DNA of 64,000 bases from Sternotherus odoratus (taxonomy: Eukaryota > Chordata > Testudines > Kinosternidae), in the NCBI GenBank assembly GCA_032164245.1, contig JAVMKO010000006.1, positions 2,247,001-2,311,000 of the forward strand. Direction: 5' to 3'. Below the pieces are notes generated by a model. The model worked only from the letters and a program-made list of their open reading frames with translations, ran no database searches and was not told the DNA's origin. Position numbers and translations under genes: made by a program. Position 1 is the stretch's first letter, and each line of letters begins with the position of its first letter. Positions 22,374-31,600 of the stretch are shown piece by piece.

Positions 22374-24208
22374 TCAATCAGAGATTGGCATATGTTCTGG
22401 ACTCATAACCTCCAATGCCCTCCAGTGTTCCCCCAACCCCATTTGCAGAGGGCGATGATGATTGTTAGTAGGGGTTGAGTGCAGTGGATAAGGGTGCTGG
22501 GTCTGTGGGTTGGTGGGTGAAGAGAGGGGGGTTGGAGGCAGCTGTGGGTGGTAATAACCAGGCAGCTGTTGATAGTGGCCTGAAGGGGACAGAGGGCCAG
22601 AAGGGGAAGGGTTAGGGGGCAAGTGACAATGGGGTGGCAAGCAGGGGGCTGCTGCTCCTGAACGGCAGCGATCCGCTGCAGAGTCTCTACTTGCAGCTCT
22701 AATATTCTAAGCAGCTTGTCAGCACGCTTCTCAGCACGCTGTTCGCGAGCTATCTCCCTCAGCTGCATCTGCTCCTCCCTCCGCTGTTCCCTCCGCTTCC
22801 TCTCCTCCTCCCTCCGGTCGCTGTCAGTGCGGTTGTCCATTGATGCCTGTTCCAGAACTTGCTTCAGAAGCTCTTCTTTGCTCTTCCTCGGTCTGCTTCG
22901 AATTCTATTTAGTTTTTGAGCCACAGATAAGACTGGTGATGTTGATGTCAAGGACAAAGCTAGGGAAAGTTACAAGTTCACAGTTAAAACACAAGATCCC
23001 ATTGTTTGCAACAGACAGTATTAGGGAGTCCCACGCATTCCATGAATCTCTGTGCAGTTTCCCTGTCCAAATAAGCCATATCACACTCAGAGGTACCCAC
23101 GATCCCTGGGCATGGTGAGTCGCGGGGACAAGCACTGTTTCCCTGCCATTCTATACTATTGTTTTGTGGGAGTGGAGGGCATTTGTGGGAACTGCAGTCT
23201 GATGAGCATTCTCCCAACATTCTGTGTAGGTTTTCGTGCTGGAAGATATCTCGCTGCTGCGGGTGACGGAGCAAGACAGGGCAGGGATTTTAAGGAGATG
23301 TGGCTTCCACCCAGGGCCATACGCGGCTTGCATCTGTGCAGTGATGCTGCCCCCACCGCTCTTAGAAGAGTGGCGGGGCCTCGTGACCGTGGCCGGGACA
23401 GTGAACACGCTGGGTCTCCCGAGAAACCTCCACAGGCACATTGCAAGAGCTCTTATTGAGACCTTTGTAGAAATCACTGATGAGGATTACCGCGAGGTGA
23501 TAGAGAACATGAACGCACTATTCCACATGTAGGCAAGCATGCAAGCATCCCTTTCCACCCTCTCCCAAGCTGCCTGCCTTCCCAATAGAAAAGTATCTGT
23601 ACCTGCGCAAACCGGTGCTGCTGCCGTGGCCCCCGCAACCGCCGGACGCTGTGGCTGGCTCTGGCTGCCCTCTGGGCTTGAGAAGAGTTCCTGGCTGCAT
23701 GTCTCCAATGACTCCTCCGTGCCCTGGCTCGCTGCCGCGGCCGCCTCCTCCTCCGCCTCCTGCTCCTCTACGTCCTGCTGCTCCTCGCTGTCCTGCTCCT
23801 CTCCAGCCTCCTTCCCCCCCCCCCCCCTTCAGTGGTGGGCTGGGAAGAAGTGTCCTGGGTGGTCGCTGGAGTGCACGTTGGATCACCACCCAGGATCGCA
23901 TCCAGATCCTTGTAGAACTTGCAAAACACAGGGGCTGCCCCAGAGCGGCTGTTTGCGTCGCGGGCTTTGCGATAGGCAATCCTAAGCTCCTTTACTTTTG
24001 CCCGGCACTGCAGAGTGTCCCGGTCATGGCCTCTGTCCCTCATGGCCCGTGATATCAGGCCATACGTATCATAATTCCTGCGGCTAGACCGCAGCTGAGA
24101 CTGGACAGCCGCTTCCTCCCAACAACTGATGAGGTCCAGCAACTCATGATTGAACCACAGTGGAGATCGCTTATTGCGAGGAGGCATGGCACGTGGAGTC
24201 ATGGCCAA
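22374..24208 (-). pseudogene. Harbinger Myb/SANT-like DNA-binding protein, spliced, broken
   Basis: This is the partner gene of the transposon. In related elements the Myb-like protein binds DNA and helps bring the transposase to the nucleus and to the element ends. Exon 1 starts at ATG 24,208 (or 24,187, MPPRNKRSP) and holds the trihelix/Myb-type domain at residues 11-95, with LWFNHELLDLISCWEE, the RGHDRDTLQCRAKVKEL helix and FYKDLDAILGG. It continues through an acidic linker to LETCSQELFSSPEGSQ. A 14-base C run at 23,814-23,827 has shifted the frame. A good donor (GT at 23,601-23,602) and acceptor (AG at 22,960-22,961) define an intron. Exon 2 starts LSLTSTSPVLSVAQKL and has an R/E-rich coiled coil (RREEERKRREQRREEQ, then DKLLRILELQ). 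A second frame change near 22,640 separates it from the conserved tail with HPYPLHSTP. It is not functional as it stands. Confidence 0.85.
23236..23532 (+). CDS. Unrecognised 98-codon ORF in the Harbinger partner-gene intron
   Basis: An uninterrupted plus-strand frame of 98 codons, from MLEDISLLRV to YREVIENMNALFHM and a TAG stop, antisense to the intron of the Myb-like gene. Its composition is protein-like (hydrophobic and acidic residues spaced as in helices, RNLHRHIARALIETFVEITD near the end), unlike the low-complexity frames elsewhere. A plausible acceptor (TCTGTGTAG at 23,220-23,228) lies just upstream, and a strong donor-like GGTGAGT lies at 23,114-23,120, so it might be a terminal exon. 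I recognise no family. It could be a third transposon gene, a captured fragment, or chance. On the other strand, 22,984-23,118 also reads in a protein-like way (FMECVGLPNTV). Confidence 0.3.
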   Translation: MLEDISLLRVTEQDRAGILRRCGFHPGPYAACICAVMLPPPLLEEWRGLVTVAGTVNTLGLPRNLHRHIARALIETFVEITDEDYREVIENMNALFHM

Positions 24209-24429
24209 GCAAAATGGTTACCTGAGGAGCACTCCATGCCTGGCTGGAGCAAACAGGAAGGGGATTTTCAAATTTCCCTGGGAATTTAAAGGGCGGGTCT
24301 GACGTGTGGTCACCTGAGGACGCGACAGAAGAGTTTGAAACTGATGCCCAGAGTGGCTCGAAGGGGAATTATGGGCCAGGCTGGAGGAGGCTGGAGGCTC
24401 ATTAATGCGCAATGGGTGTTCACATTCAC

Positions 24430-24607
24430 GCTGTTGCGCTACAGCAGTAACGCAAAAGCCCTTATTCTGATGGAAAAGGTGATTTTCCAGTAGCGTGATA
24501 AGCCCGGACTTTTAGCGCAATATGTGCCTTGCCAGTGTGTTCGGGGGCAGAGTTATAGCGCTCCTGGAGGCTTTATAGCGCTATAAAGTGCCAGTGTAAC
24601 CATGGCC
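24430..24607. promoter_or_regulatory. Right terminal and subterminal motifs of the Harbinger element
   Basis: GCGCTACAGCAG, TTTTAGCGCAATATG, GTTATAGCGCTCC and a self-complementary TTTATAGCGCTATAAAG mirror the left-end words, ending in the terminal repeat. Likely binding sites for the element's own proteins (inference). Confidence 0.5.
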
Positions 24608-24610
24608 TAA

Positions 24611-24929
24611 GAATTTACCAAGAAGTGTATTCTGAGTCCCCTGAAAGCTAACATGAGAGCACAAGGGAAATGGTGAGAAGAAGAAACCAGTCCAGAGCAC
24701 GGATTTCCCCGCGTTCCCAGCCAGTTCATACCAGTCCCTTCACTCGTTTTGGCCCTTTCCTTACGTCTTGTTTACCACTTTCCGGGTATGATGGCTCCCA
24801 AGCTTGGACCAGAGCAAACTATTCCTGTATCTAGCCTTCAACAAGCTTTGTTTTTGCTAATGCTGTAAGCTCCAGTTAGCTTAGCAGAGCAGAATGGGCT
24901 ACAGTCTCCAGCCAGCAGGGAGGAAAAGG
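24611..24929. other. No recognised feature
   Basis: Unique-looking flank of the Harbinger element. The left copy (24,921-24,929) of the AGGAAAAGG duplication of the next element lies at its end. Confidence 0.4.
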
Positions 24930-25052
24930 TAGGGGGACTAGATGTTCTGATTTTATAGGGACTGTCCTGATTTTTGGGTCTTTTTCTCATACAGGCTCCT
25001 ATTACCCCCACCCCCTGTCTTGATTTTTCACACTTGCTGTCTGGTCACCCTA
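24930..25052. mobile_element. Short hAT-type MITE (TAGGGTGAC family)
   Basis: Begins TAGGGGGACTAGATG and ends CTGTCTGGTCACCCTA. The same AGGAAAAGG lies at 24,921-24,929 and 25,053-25,061, an 8- to 9-bp target duplication without mismatch. The interior (GACTGTCCTGATTTTTGGG ... TTTTTCACACTTGCT) is the reverse of the copy at 2,995-3,117. Confidence 0.88.
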
Positions 25053-25199
25053 AGGAAAAGGGTTATCATAAGTATCCGCCTGCTGGACATAACACAGTCT
25101 GGATGGGGTGAGCAGCCTGTCCTGCTGACAAACATCATCTCAGTGGTTCCTGGTACTGCCCGGTCCACCTGGCAGGGTCCATGTATCGTTTTGTGAGCA

Positions 25200-25300
25200 C
25201 CTCCTTTGTGTTCTGTGTTTGTACAATGCCTAGCACAATGGGGCCCTGCTCCACCGCTGGGCTCCTTGGCACAACAATGCAAATCAATAATGTCTAATAA
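25200..25300 (+). repeat. L2-type LINE 3' end fragment
   Basis: GTACAATGCCTAGCACAATG, GGGCCCTGCTCC, then GGGCTCCTTGG and an AATCAATAATG tail follow the L2 3' UTR order. Confidence 0.55.
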
Positions 25301-25596
25301 TCACATGGGTGAAAAACCACAGGGAGAGGGGGAGGAGGCCAGCCACGAGGTGGAAATGAAGCCCTGCAAAGCTGCTATAGACAAGGGGGGACCCTAGCTT
25401 GCCACAATGCTCCCTGGGAGTGGGGGTCATTGTTACCTGCGCCGATGCAAGGGATCCAATTCGCCTCTCTAATGCAATTTAAAATAACAATGGAATGGTT
25501 CTGAATTTCTGGGGGATCCCAGCTGGCTCCTCCCTTCAGGCCACAGTGAGTCACAGTTTCTGCACCGCAGCTCCCAGCCTGAGTATTCTAAAGGTA
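25301..25596. other. No recognised feature
   Basis: Nothing recognised; the TA target copy (25,595-25,596) of the next element lies at its right edge. Confidence 0.35.
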
Positions 25597-25610
25597 CAGT
25601 GAAACCTCGA

Positions 25611-25743
25611 TATAACGGACTAATTCGGGCGAGGGGGTGTCCGTTAAAACCGAAAGTCCGTTATTTAATAATTTTTTAAAATCATTAAATAACGGACTTT
25701 CGGGTGACAACGGACACCCCCCCGCCCGAATTAGTCCGTTATA
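25611..25743. repeat. Large imperfect foldback at the left end
   Basis: Arms of about 65 bases: AACGGACTAATTCGGGCG-type sequence runs inward on the left and returns in reverse complement on the right, around a centre of ATAATTTTTTAAAATCATT. Differences are small (for example a GTGAC interruption at 25,704-25,708). Confidence 0.9.
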
Positions 25744-25754
25744 TGGAGCCAGCC

Positions 25755-26555
25755 GTGAGTCAGCCCACCCCACCCCCTCCCCCCGCCCGGCTCCCCGCTG
25801 CGAGGAGCCGGTCGGGGGGGTTGACAGCTCCCGCTCGGCTCCCCCCAGCGGGAAGCCCGGCGGGAGCTGTCAAACCCCCCGCCCGGCTTCCCGCTGCGGG
25901 GAGCCGGGCGGGAGCTGTCAAACCCCCCGCCCGGCTTCCCGCTGCGGGGAGCCGAGCGGGGGCTCTCAAACGCCCCCCCCCCCGCCCGGCTCCCCGCTGT
26001 GAGGAGCCGGGTGGGGGGTTGACAGCTCCCGCTCGGCTCCCCCCAGCGGGAAGCCCGGCGGGAGCTGTCAAACCCCCCGCCCGGCTTCCCGCTGCGGGGA
26101 GCCGGGCGGGAGCTCTCAAACGCCCCCCCCCCCCCGCCCGGCTCCCCGTTGCGGGGAGCCGGGCGGGGGGGTTGACAGCTCCCACCCGGCTTCCAGCTGG
26201 GGGGAGCCGAGCGGGAGCTCTCAAACCCCCCGCCCGGCTTCCCGCTGCGGGGAGCCGAGCGGGGGCTCTCAAACGCCCCCCCCCCGCCCGGCTCCCCGCT
26301 GTGAGGAGCCGGGTGGGGGTTGACAGCTCCCGCTCGGCTCCCCCCAGCGGGAAGCCCGGCGGGAGCTGTCAAACCCCCCGCCCGGCTTCCCGCTGCGTGG
26401 AGCCGAGCGGGGGCTCTCAAACGCCCCCCCCCCCCCCGTTGTGGGGAGCCGGCCGGGGAGGCGGGGGGGGTTCACAGCTCCCGCAGGGGTCCCCACTGGG
26501 GGGAGCCGGGCGGGAGCTGTCAACCCAGCCGGCTCCCCGGGGCGGGAGCCGGCAG
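25755..26555. repeat. GC-rich minisatellite of short inverted units
   Basis: Repeated modules of GGAGCTGTCAAACCCCC, then CCCGGCTTCCCGCTGCGGGG and AGCCGGGCG, each holding its own short inverted repeat, with variable C-runs. More than ten related modules. Long frames on both strands (303 codons on +, 229 on -) are by-products: they code only P/A/R/G/S repeats in every frame. Confidence 0.92.
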
Positions 26556-26632
26556 CCCCCAAAACGGATTTCGGATGCATCGGAAATTTTGTCCGTTGCA
26601 TCCGAAGTCCGTTAAATCGAGGGTTTACTGTA

Positions 26633-27910
26633 CCACTGATCTGGGGTGCCGTGGATTCACAGTGCTCGACCTGAGAGAGCCAGGCCTGATTCTAAGGGTC
26701 CAGAGCTTGCCCAGTGGCCAGGGATTCTAGCTGCAGTCACAGGCGGTCCGCCCACCTGATAATCAGCCCCCAGGTGTCTCGAGCCAGGCACCCTGATGAA
26801 GGCCGTGTTTGAAGGCCTAGAGTTAGAGATACCGAGACATCATGTCAAAGGTGACACAAAGCAGATTAACACAGGGCCTAGATGACAGTCAAACTGAGCC
26901 AAGCCTGTGTCAGGAAAAGAGAGGCACTACACAATGTCTGTACATTGGAGCCACAGTAGATGATTTTCAGGCTTTGCCTCATGTTTCTTAAAGCACTCCA
27001 AATACTCTTACATGCTCTTCCTTGTTTATTCTTAGTATCTTTGAAGAGAGAAGAGTGAGTCAGGGCTGGACGGCCATAGGAATCTAAGCGCTCACACCGC
27101 TGTGTTCCGAATGCAAAAGCAGTCGAATGACTCCAAACTATCAATCCATAGGGAAGTTGGGAAACCTGCCAGAATTAATTACCCAGTAACGAGCAGCAAG
27201 AATTAAAACTCCTAGAACTCTTTCAACGTTTTGCAAGAAATGAGCTAAACGGAGGTGGTTAGTGATGTCCCTCTGAATTATAATCGCTTAAGTATGCAAA
27301 TGTCGGCTTTGATCTCGTTAATTCCGATTATAAACAAAACGGGGCTTTTGCTCAGGTTTTTTTTTTCTTCTGTAAAAGATCAAACTATGCCCTGTGCCTG
27401 GCAATTAACTACTGTTTTCCTGAACACCAGAAACTTTAAACTGCCATTTGAAATGCAAGTGACAGACGCATACTAATCAGGAGTTACTCTGAACCTAACA
27501 TTTTCACAATGGTTCATCAGGAACAAATTTCATTTGTTCAGATGCTGCTGAAAAGGAGAACGTGAGTCCGGGCTCAGAGTCCGATTCGCTCCCCTAATCA
27601 CTCCCATAATGTTGTGGGGCATGTTTGGGAAATAAGAGAAAAACAGCCTTGAAAATGCCATTCTTCTCGTGTGTTATTTCTGTCGGTTTTAATTATGTGC
27701 CAGGCAGTTTGGGCCGTTAGTGTAATGACTGTGCCAGCACTCTCATTTGTAATGGTACATTTCAAGAAATTAAAACTCCTCTATGAAAATACCTCCGTAT
27801 AGGAACTATGCAGAGCATAAGTCTGTAAATCAATCCAGACTCTTTTGCTGGACTTTCTTTTAAACAAGCAATAGATTGGATCATTTTTAGATGGCTGGGA
27901 TAAAAAGATA
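26633..27910. other. Repeat-poor AT-rich sequence
   Basis: No transposon signature and no coding frame. From about 27,180 the sequence is rich in TAAT, ATTA and ATGCAAAT words (27,294-27,301), as seen in some regulatory sequence, but this is only composition. Confidence 0.35.
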
Positions 27911-28047
27911 CCCTGTTTCCCCGAAAGTAAGACATCCCCCGAAAATAAGACGTACTTCCAGTTTTGCCTCTCGCTGTAATATAATGTAATGTAATTTTGG
28001 GAACAAAAATTAATATAAGACACTGTCTTATTTTCGGGGAAACACGG
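27911..28047. mobile_element. Mariner-type MITE (TA target)
   Basis: Inverted ends CCCTGTTTCCCCGAAAGTAA and TTATTTTCGGGGAAACACGG, flanked by TA at 27,909-27,910 and 28,048-28,049. This is the widespread GTTTCCCCGAAAATAAGAC family of vertebrates. The interior lacks coding capacity. A second GAAAATAAGAC word repeats just inside the left end. Confidence 0.85.
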
Positions 28048-28084
28048 TAGTAGTAAGGCCCAAAGAGATGATTAAATTATTTAG

Positions 28085-28150
28085 TCCAAGGGTAGTCAAC
28101 AGGCAGACCATGGGCCAAATCCAGACTTCCAGGCACTCTTGAACAGATCC
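28085..28150. mobile_element. One-ended hAT remnant
   Basis: CAAGGGTAGTCAACAGGCAG followed by CCATGGGCCAAATCCAGAC resembles the start of a Charlie-like hAT element. No matching right end is visible. Confidence 0.35.
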
Positions 28151-29754
28151 CGAAATCATTTTAGCGTCCATCTGTGTCCTAGATGCTAGTCACTCGCAAG
28201 ACAGTCATTGAGTCAATCGTGGTTGTTATCGTCCTATATTCCAGGGGTCCGGGGCTGGCTCTGTGCTGGCTGTTCTCAGTTTGAAGCCTCAAATGTGTCC
28301 ACTGGCCCTAGGAGCCACAAAACCATCTTCACCAAGCGCAGTGGACTGCTCTGCCATCTAGCTCCATTACTTTTAGTCAATGCTCTGGTTAAGGCTCAGC
28401 ACCCGTCCTCTAACCAGGCTCATGACACACTTACCAAAGTGCACAAACTCTTTAGGAAAGTTGCATTGAGTGTTTCATCTCACTGTTCACGTTTCTGCTA
28501 CTCTCAGACTGCTTTTAGAGCACTCCTGGCCATGTAATCCCACTGACAGAGTCACGTGTTACCACAACTTCATGAGGGATCATGCAGTATGCTAGAGGCA
28601 TTTCAAAAACAATATGTTTGGGCTCTTATGGAAAAGCAACAGGATGCGGTGAACTTGTTAGATATGTCAGAAACGACAATATTTTAACTCTGAGTAAAAC
28701 TCAACTGACAAACATGGTTTATGGCTGCCTATTAATGTGAATGGGCAGCATGAATCAAGACTAATGCGTGAAACAAATCATGTTGCCCAACTGTTTAATA
28801 AGAAATGCATTTTGTGCTGTGTTTCTTTGCCATTCGGTGCAACATTTCTCCCTCCTGCAAGAGTATTTCATTTGGCTTGATTACAGTGAATATGTATTTA
28901 ATATCAGCACTATAAGTGTTATTAATTTCAGCTAAGCAAGAAAAGATTACGCTAAACCTACCAGGTGTCAGAATACAAGCAAAACACTTTGCTGTTTAAA
29001 GAGCAATGCATTAGAGTTCACTGAGTAAAATTCAATTTCACTTTCTCTCCCACAGTTCTCTCTGCTTCTCTGACCTCACCAGAACAATCAAAAATCATTG
29101 CCAGGAAGAAGATGTTTATGTCACTATTTGCTTCAAAAGGCCATTCGGCATCCACACTTTGTGTCTTTCTTCCTCCGTTCAGTCCTGACCAAGGCAAATG
29201 CTCAGAGAGGCTCAGTTCCTTGAAGGCTGGAGTACAAAATCAAAGCTGGGGATGGGATTGTCATCCATTCCAGGCTGTTCGTTCTTCCTCCATTGGCCTA
29301 TCCACACTCCCACAATCCCCTGCATTCCCCCTCCATTGGAAGCCTTGCCTACCCTAGCATCTTTGAACCCCCTTGTCAGAAATAGGTGAGGCTGCCGAGA
29401 TGTTGACAGGGATCTGAGGAGACTGGAAGAGAAGGAGACGAGGAGGAGCCATGACCAGGAATGTCTGCGTGGTGTGGATCTGTGAGGAGCATCTGAGGAT
29501 GGAGTGAAGCAGCGGAACGGGGGATGGATGGAACTGGGACCTTACAGGGCTTCTGTGGGTGGTGAGGTTGCTTAGGTTCAAGGCTCAAGGCTCACCTGAG
29601 GAGAGGGATTGCCCAGGGCAGGAAGACCCTGGGAAGGAATCTCATGCAGCAAAGGGCAAGCAGTGAGTGCAGTGACGAACTGGGGGTGCTGGCTGTATCA
29701 TGTCTGAATTGTGGGTGATCCTATGACACTGTATCATGCTCGCTCGTGTAATGG
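28151..29754. other. No gene; repeat-poor stretch
   Basis: No transposon or gene recognised. Sequence at 28,560-29,050 is AT-rich and free of obvious repeats. Confidence 0.35.
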
Positions 29755-30200
29755 ATGACAGGGAGTCATCGGAACTGCTCCTGGGCATCAGGCAGTCAAG
29801 AGGGGCTGTGTTCTGGCCCCGTCGCTCTTCAGTGGGATGTTCTCTGCCATGCTCACATAAACCTTTCATGACTGTGACGCCCCTGGTGGTTGAGCAGACT
29901 ACAGGCGAAGATGATGATACAGGAAGCGACTGTTGGTGATCTGTTTGCTGATGACTGTTCCCCGAATGACACAGCTGAGTCTGACCTGCAGCGGAGTATG
30001 GACTATTTCTCTTCAGCTTGTGACAATTTTGTTCTCTCCATCAACATCAGGAGGGCAGAAGTGAGGTCCCAGCCTGCACCAGGAAAGCTGTGCGGAGAGC
30101 CTGCTATCGTAGTGAATAGCCAAGCCCGCCAGACAGTGGCCGAGTTCACTGCCCTGGGCAGTGCACTGTCACGTGCCGTTCATATTGAGACCAACACCTG
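29755..30200 (+). pseudogene. RTE-like LINE reverse transcriptase fragment
   Basis: Two pieces of an RT palm survive in different frames. The first (about 29,805-29,860) reads VLAPSLFSGMFSAMLT, the block before the active site, with short frame damage beside it. The second, from about 29,905, reads DLFADDCSPNDTAESDLQRS, keeping the FADD catalytic motif, then a decayed version of 'KTEVMHQPAPGKP', here RAEVRSQPAPGKL, and FTALGSALSRAV. Order and motifs fit RTE-type LINE ORFs. In a live element this enzyme copies LINE RNA at the target nick. No endonuclease domain or 3' end is present, so this is a fragment of a dead copy. Confidence 0.78.
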
Positions 30201-31558
30201 AATTGCTATTTACCCCTCAGCCCTTGTCCCAGGGCCTAAGAGGGGGTGCGGTCCCCTTCCCGGGGAGCTCCCCCACCGGGGCTCAGCCAGCTCTGCGTCT
30301 CCTCCTAGGCCTTCCTTCCTTTCTGGGACTTTTCATCAGCCTTCAGCTGATGGGCTAATTCAGCCTTTGGCTGGCAGCCTGCCATCCCGAGGAGCAAATT
30401 CCCGCCCTCCTGGAGTCCTGCACAGCCAGCTGGTATGGGGGGCTGACCCTGCAGTCCCCCATGGAGTGGCATTGGGCTGGGGCAGCAGGACCTAAGCTGT
30501 GGAAGCAGGAATCTGCCTGCTGCTGAGGGCTGGAGGAAGCAGAGAAACTCAGCAGTTCCCATCCGGACAGAACAGCAGGTTCCCTGCCGGAGATGCAGAG
30601 GAGAAGTCCTGGCCGTTCTACGCAGCTGTCTCGTGGGCAGCAGTTTTCTTCCTTTCGCAGTCTGTGATCTTCCCCTGCAGCATTAATCTTCTGCCGCATC
30701 TCTTCTCCTCCTTTGGTGAGTGGCCCAGCATTATGCATTAGCAAAGAGGCAGCACAGAAAACACACTGATTTGAACACTGATTGTGCCTCGCTGTTGCAT
30801 CTTTAGAGCCATCACCTCGGCTGTGATGTGTGCCGTAGGATAACAGAGAGGTTTGATATTTTTCCCTTTAGAATTATGGCTTTGTTAGAGCAAGTGCCAC
30901 AGTCAGACAATCAAAAATAGATTTTTCTCTGCTGTGGTGTTTGTCAAGGCCTTTAATGTGCACTAAGAGGAATACAAAGTTCCTTAGTTAGGGATTGTTA
31001 AACTCCTGCAATGCTGGGCATTATTTCAAACCACAGGATACTGACAAAACAATAAACCAGTAACGTATTTACTGGCAGATAATCTCCCCGAGCCCTTGAA
31101 GAAGCTGTATCACGGGCAAAGAAACAGGTGATCTGTAAAACCAGGGAAGCAGGGCCATTTACCCACAATGTCAAACTATTTGGTGCATTGCTTGGTTCTT
31201 CCAGCTAATAGGAAAACTTTGGGTTGTTAAAACCTCAAGTTTTTTTACATCACAGCAGGGATTTGCAGTTCGTCTAGAAATTCTACTTTATTCTCAACTT
31301 GTTGAACATGTTTACTTTCTACTTGAGCTGAGCAGAACAGCTGCGCTCACCATTTCCAAATGTCTGTCTTTAGGAGCAAATGTTTCAAGCTGCCCTCTAA
31401 AATTTATGTACACAGTGTTTCCATATTTACCAGCAACTAGCGGTGAGGTAACCAGTCTGAACATGCATCTACCTGTTAGCCCAAGATGCATAATATTTGT
31501 GGGGGAAGCTGTGTCTGAACATTCAAGCCTAGATGACCATCTCCCGGTAGAACAGTTA

Positions 31559-31559
<1 letters not shown>
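30201..31559. other. No recognised feature
   Basis: A GC-rich part (30,230-30,620) contains CCGGGGAGCTCCCCCACCGG-like words but no domain. The remainder is AT-rich and unrecognised. Confidence 0.35.

Positions 31560-31599
<40 letters not shown>
31560..31599. repeat. (CA)20 microsatellite
   Basis: Forty-base uninterrupted CA tract. Confidence 0.97.

Positions 31600-31600
<1 letters not shown>

Larger units (their letters stand above)
20505..24607 (+). mobile_element. PIF/Harbinger DNA transposon (nearly full length, inactive)
   Basis: The element is 4.1 kb. The left end GGGTTAGGTTACACT and right end AGTGTAACCATGGCC share an inverted GGTTACACT core, and TAA at 20,502-20,504 and 24,608-24,610 is the 3-bp target duplication (TWA type). 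Subterminal regions carry clustered TATAGCGC, TTGCGC and TAGCGC words on both sides. The two-gene plan is typical: a DDE transposase on + and a Myb/SANT-like DNA-binding partner on -, converging. Both are broken. An extra plus-strand ORF lies in the partner's intron. It could not move without proteins supplied from elsewhere. Confidence 0.93.
25597..26630. mobile_element. Tigger-like (pogo) nonautonomous element with GC-rich array
   Basis: Left end CAGTGAAACCTCGATATAAC and right end GTTAAATCGAGGGTTTACTG are inverted repeats with a few differences. TA dinucleotides at 25,595-25,596 and 26,631-26,632 are the target copies. CAG ends and a TA target fit pogo/Tigger elements of the Tc1/mariner superfamily. 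No transposase frame is present. The left 150 bases form a long foldback and the centre is a GC-rich array. Confidence 0.85.

Noticed and set aside
23539..24052. Plus-strand ORFs of 145-148 codons antisense to the Myb-like exon
   Set aside because: They are S/C/P-rich mirror frames of the real minus-strand exon with its acidic repeat and G run.
25704..26615. 303-codon plus-strand ORF and 229-codon minus-strand ORF
   Set aside because: Both are translations of the GC-rich tandem array inside a Tigger-like element; all frames are P/A/R/G/S repeats with no domain.
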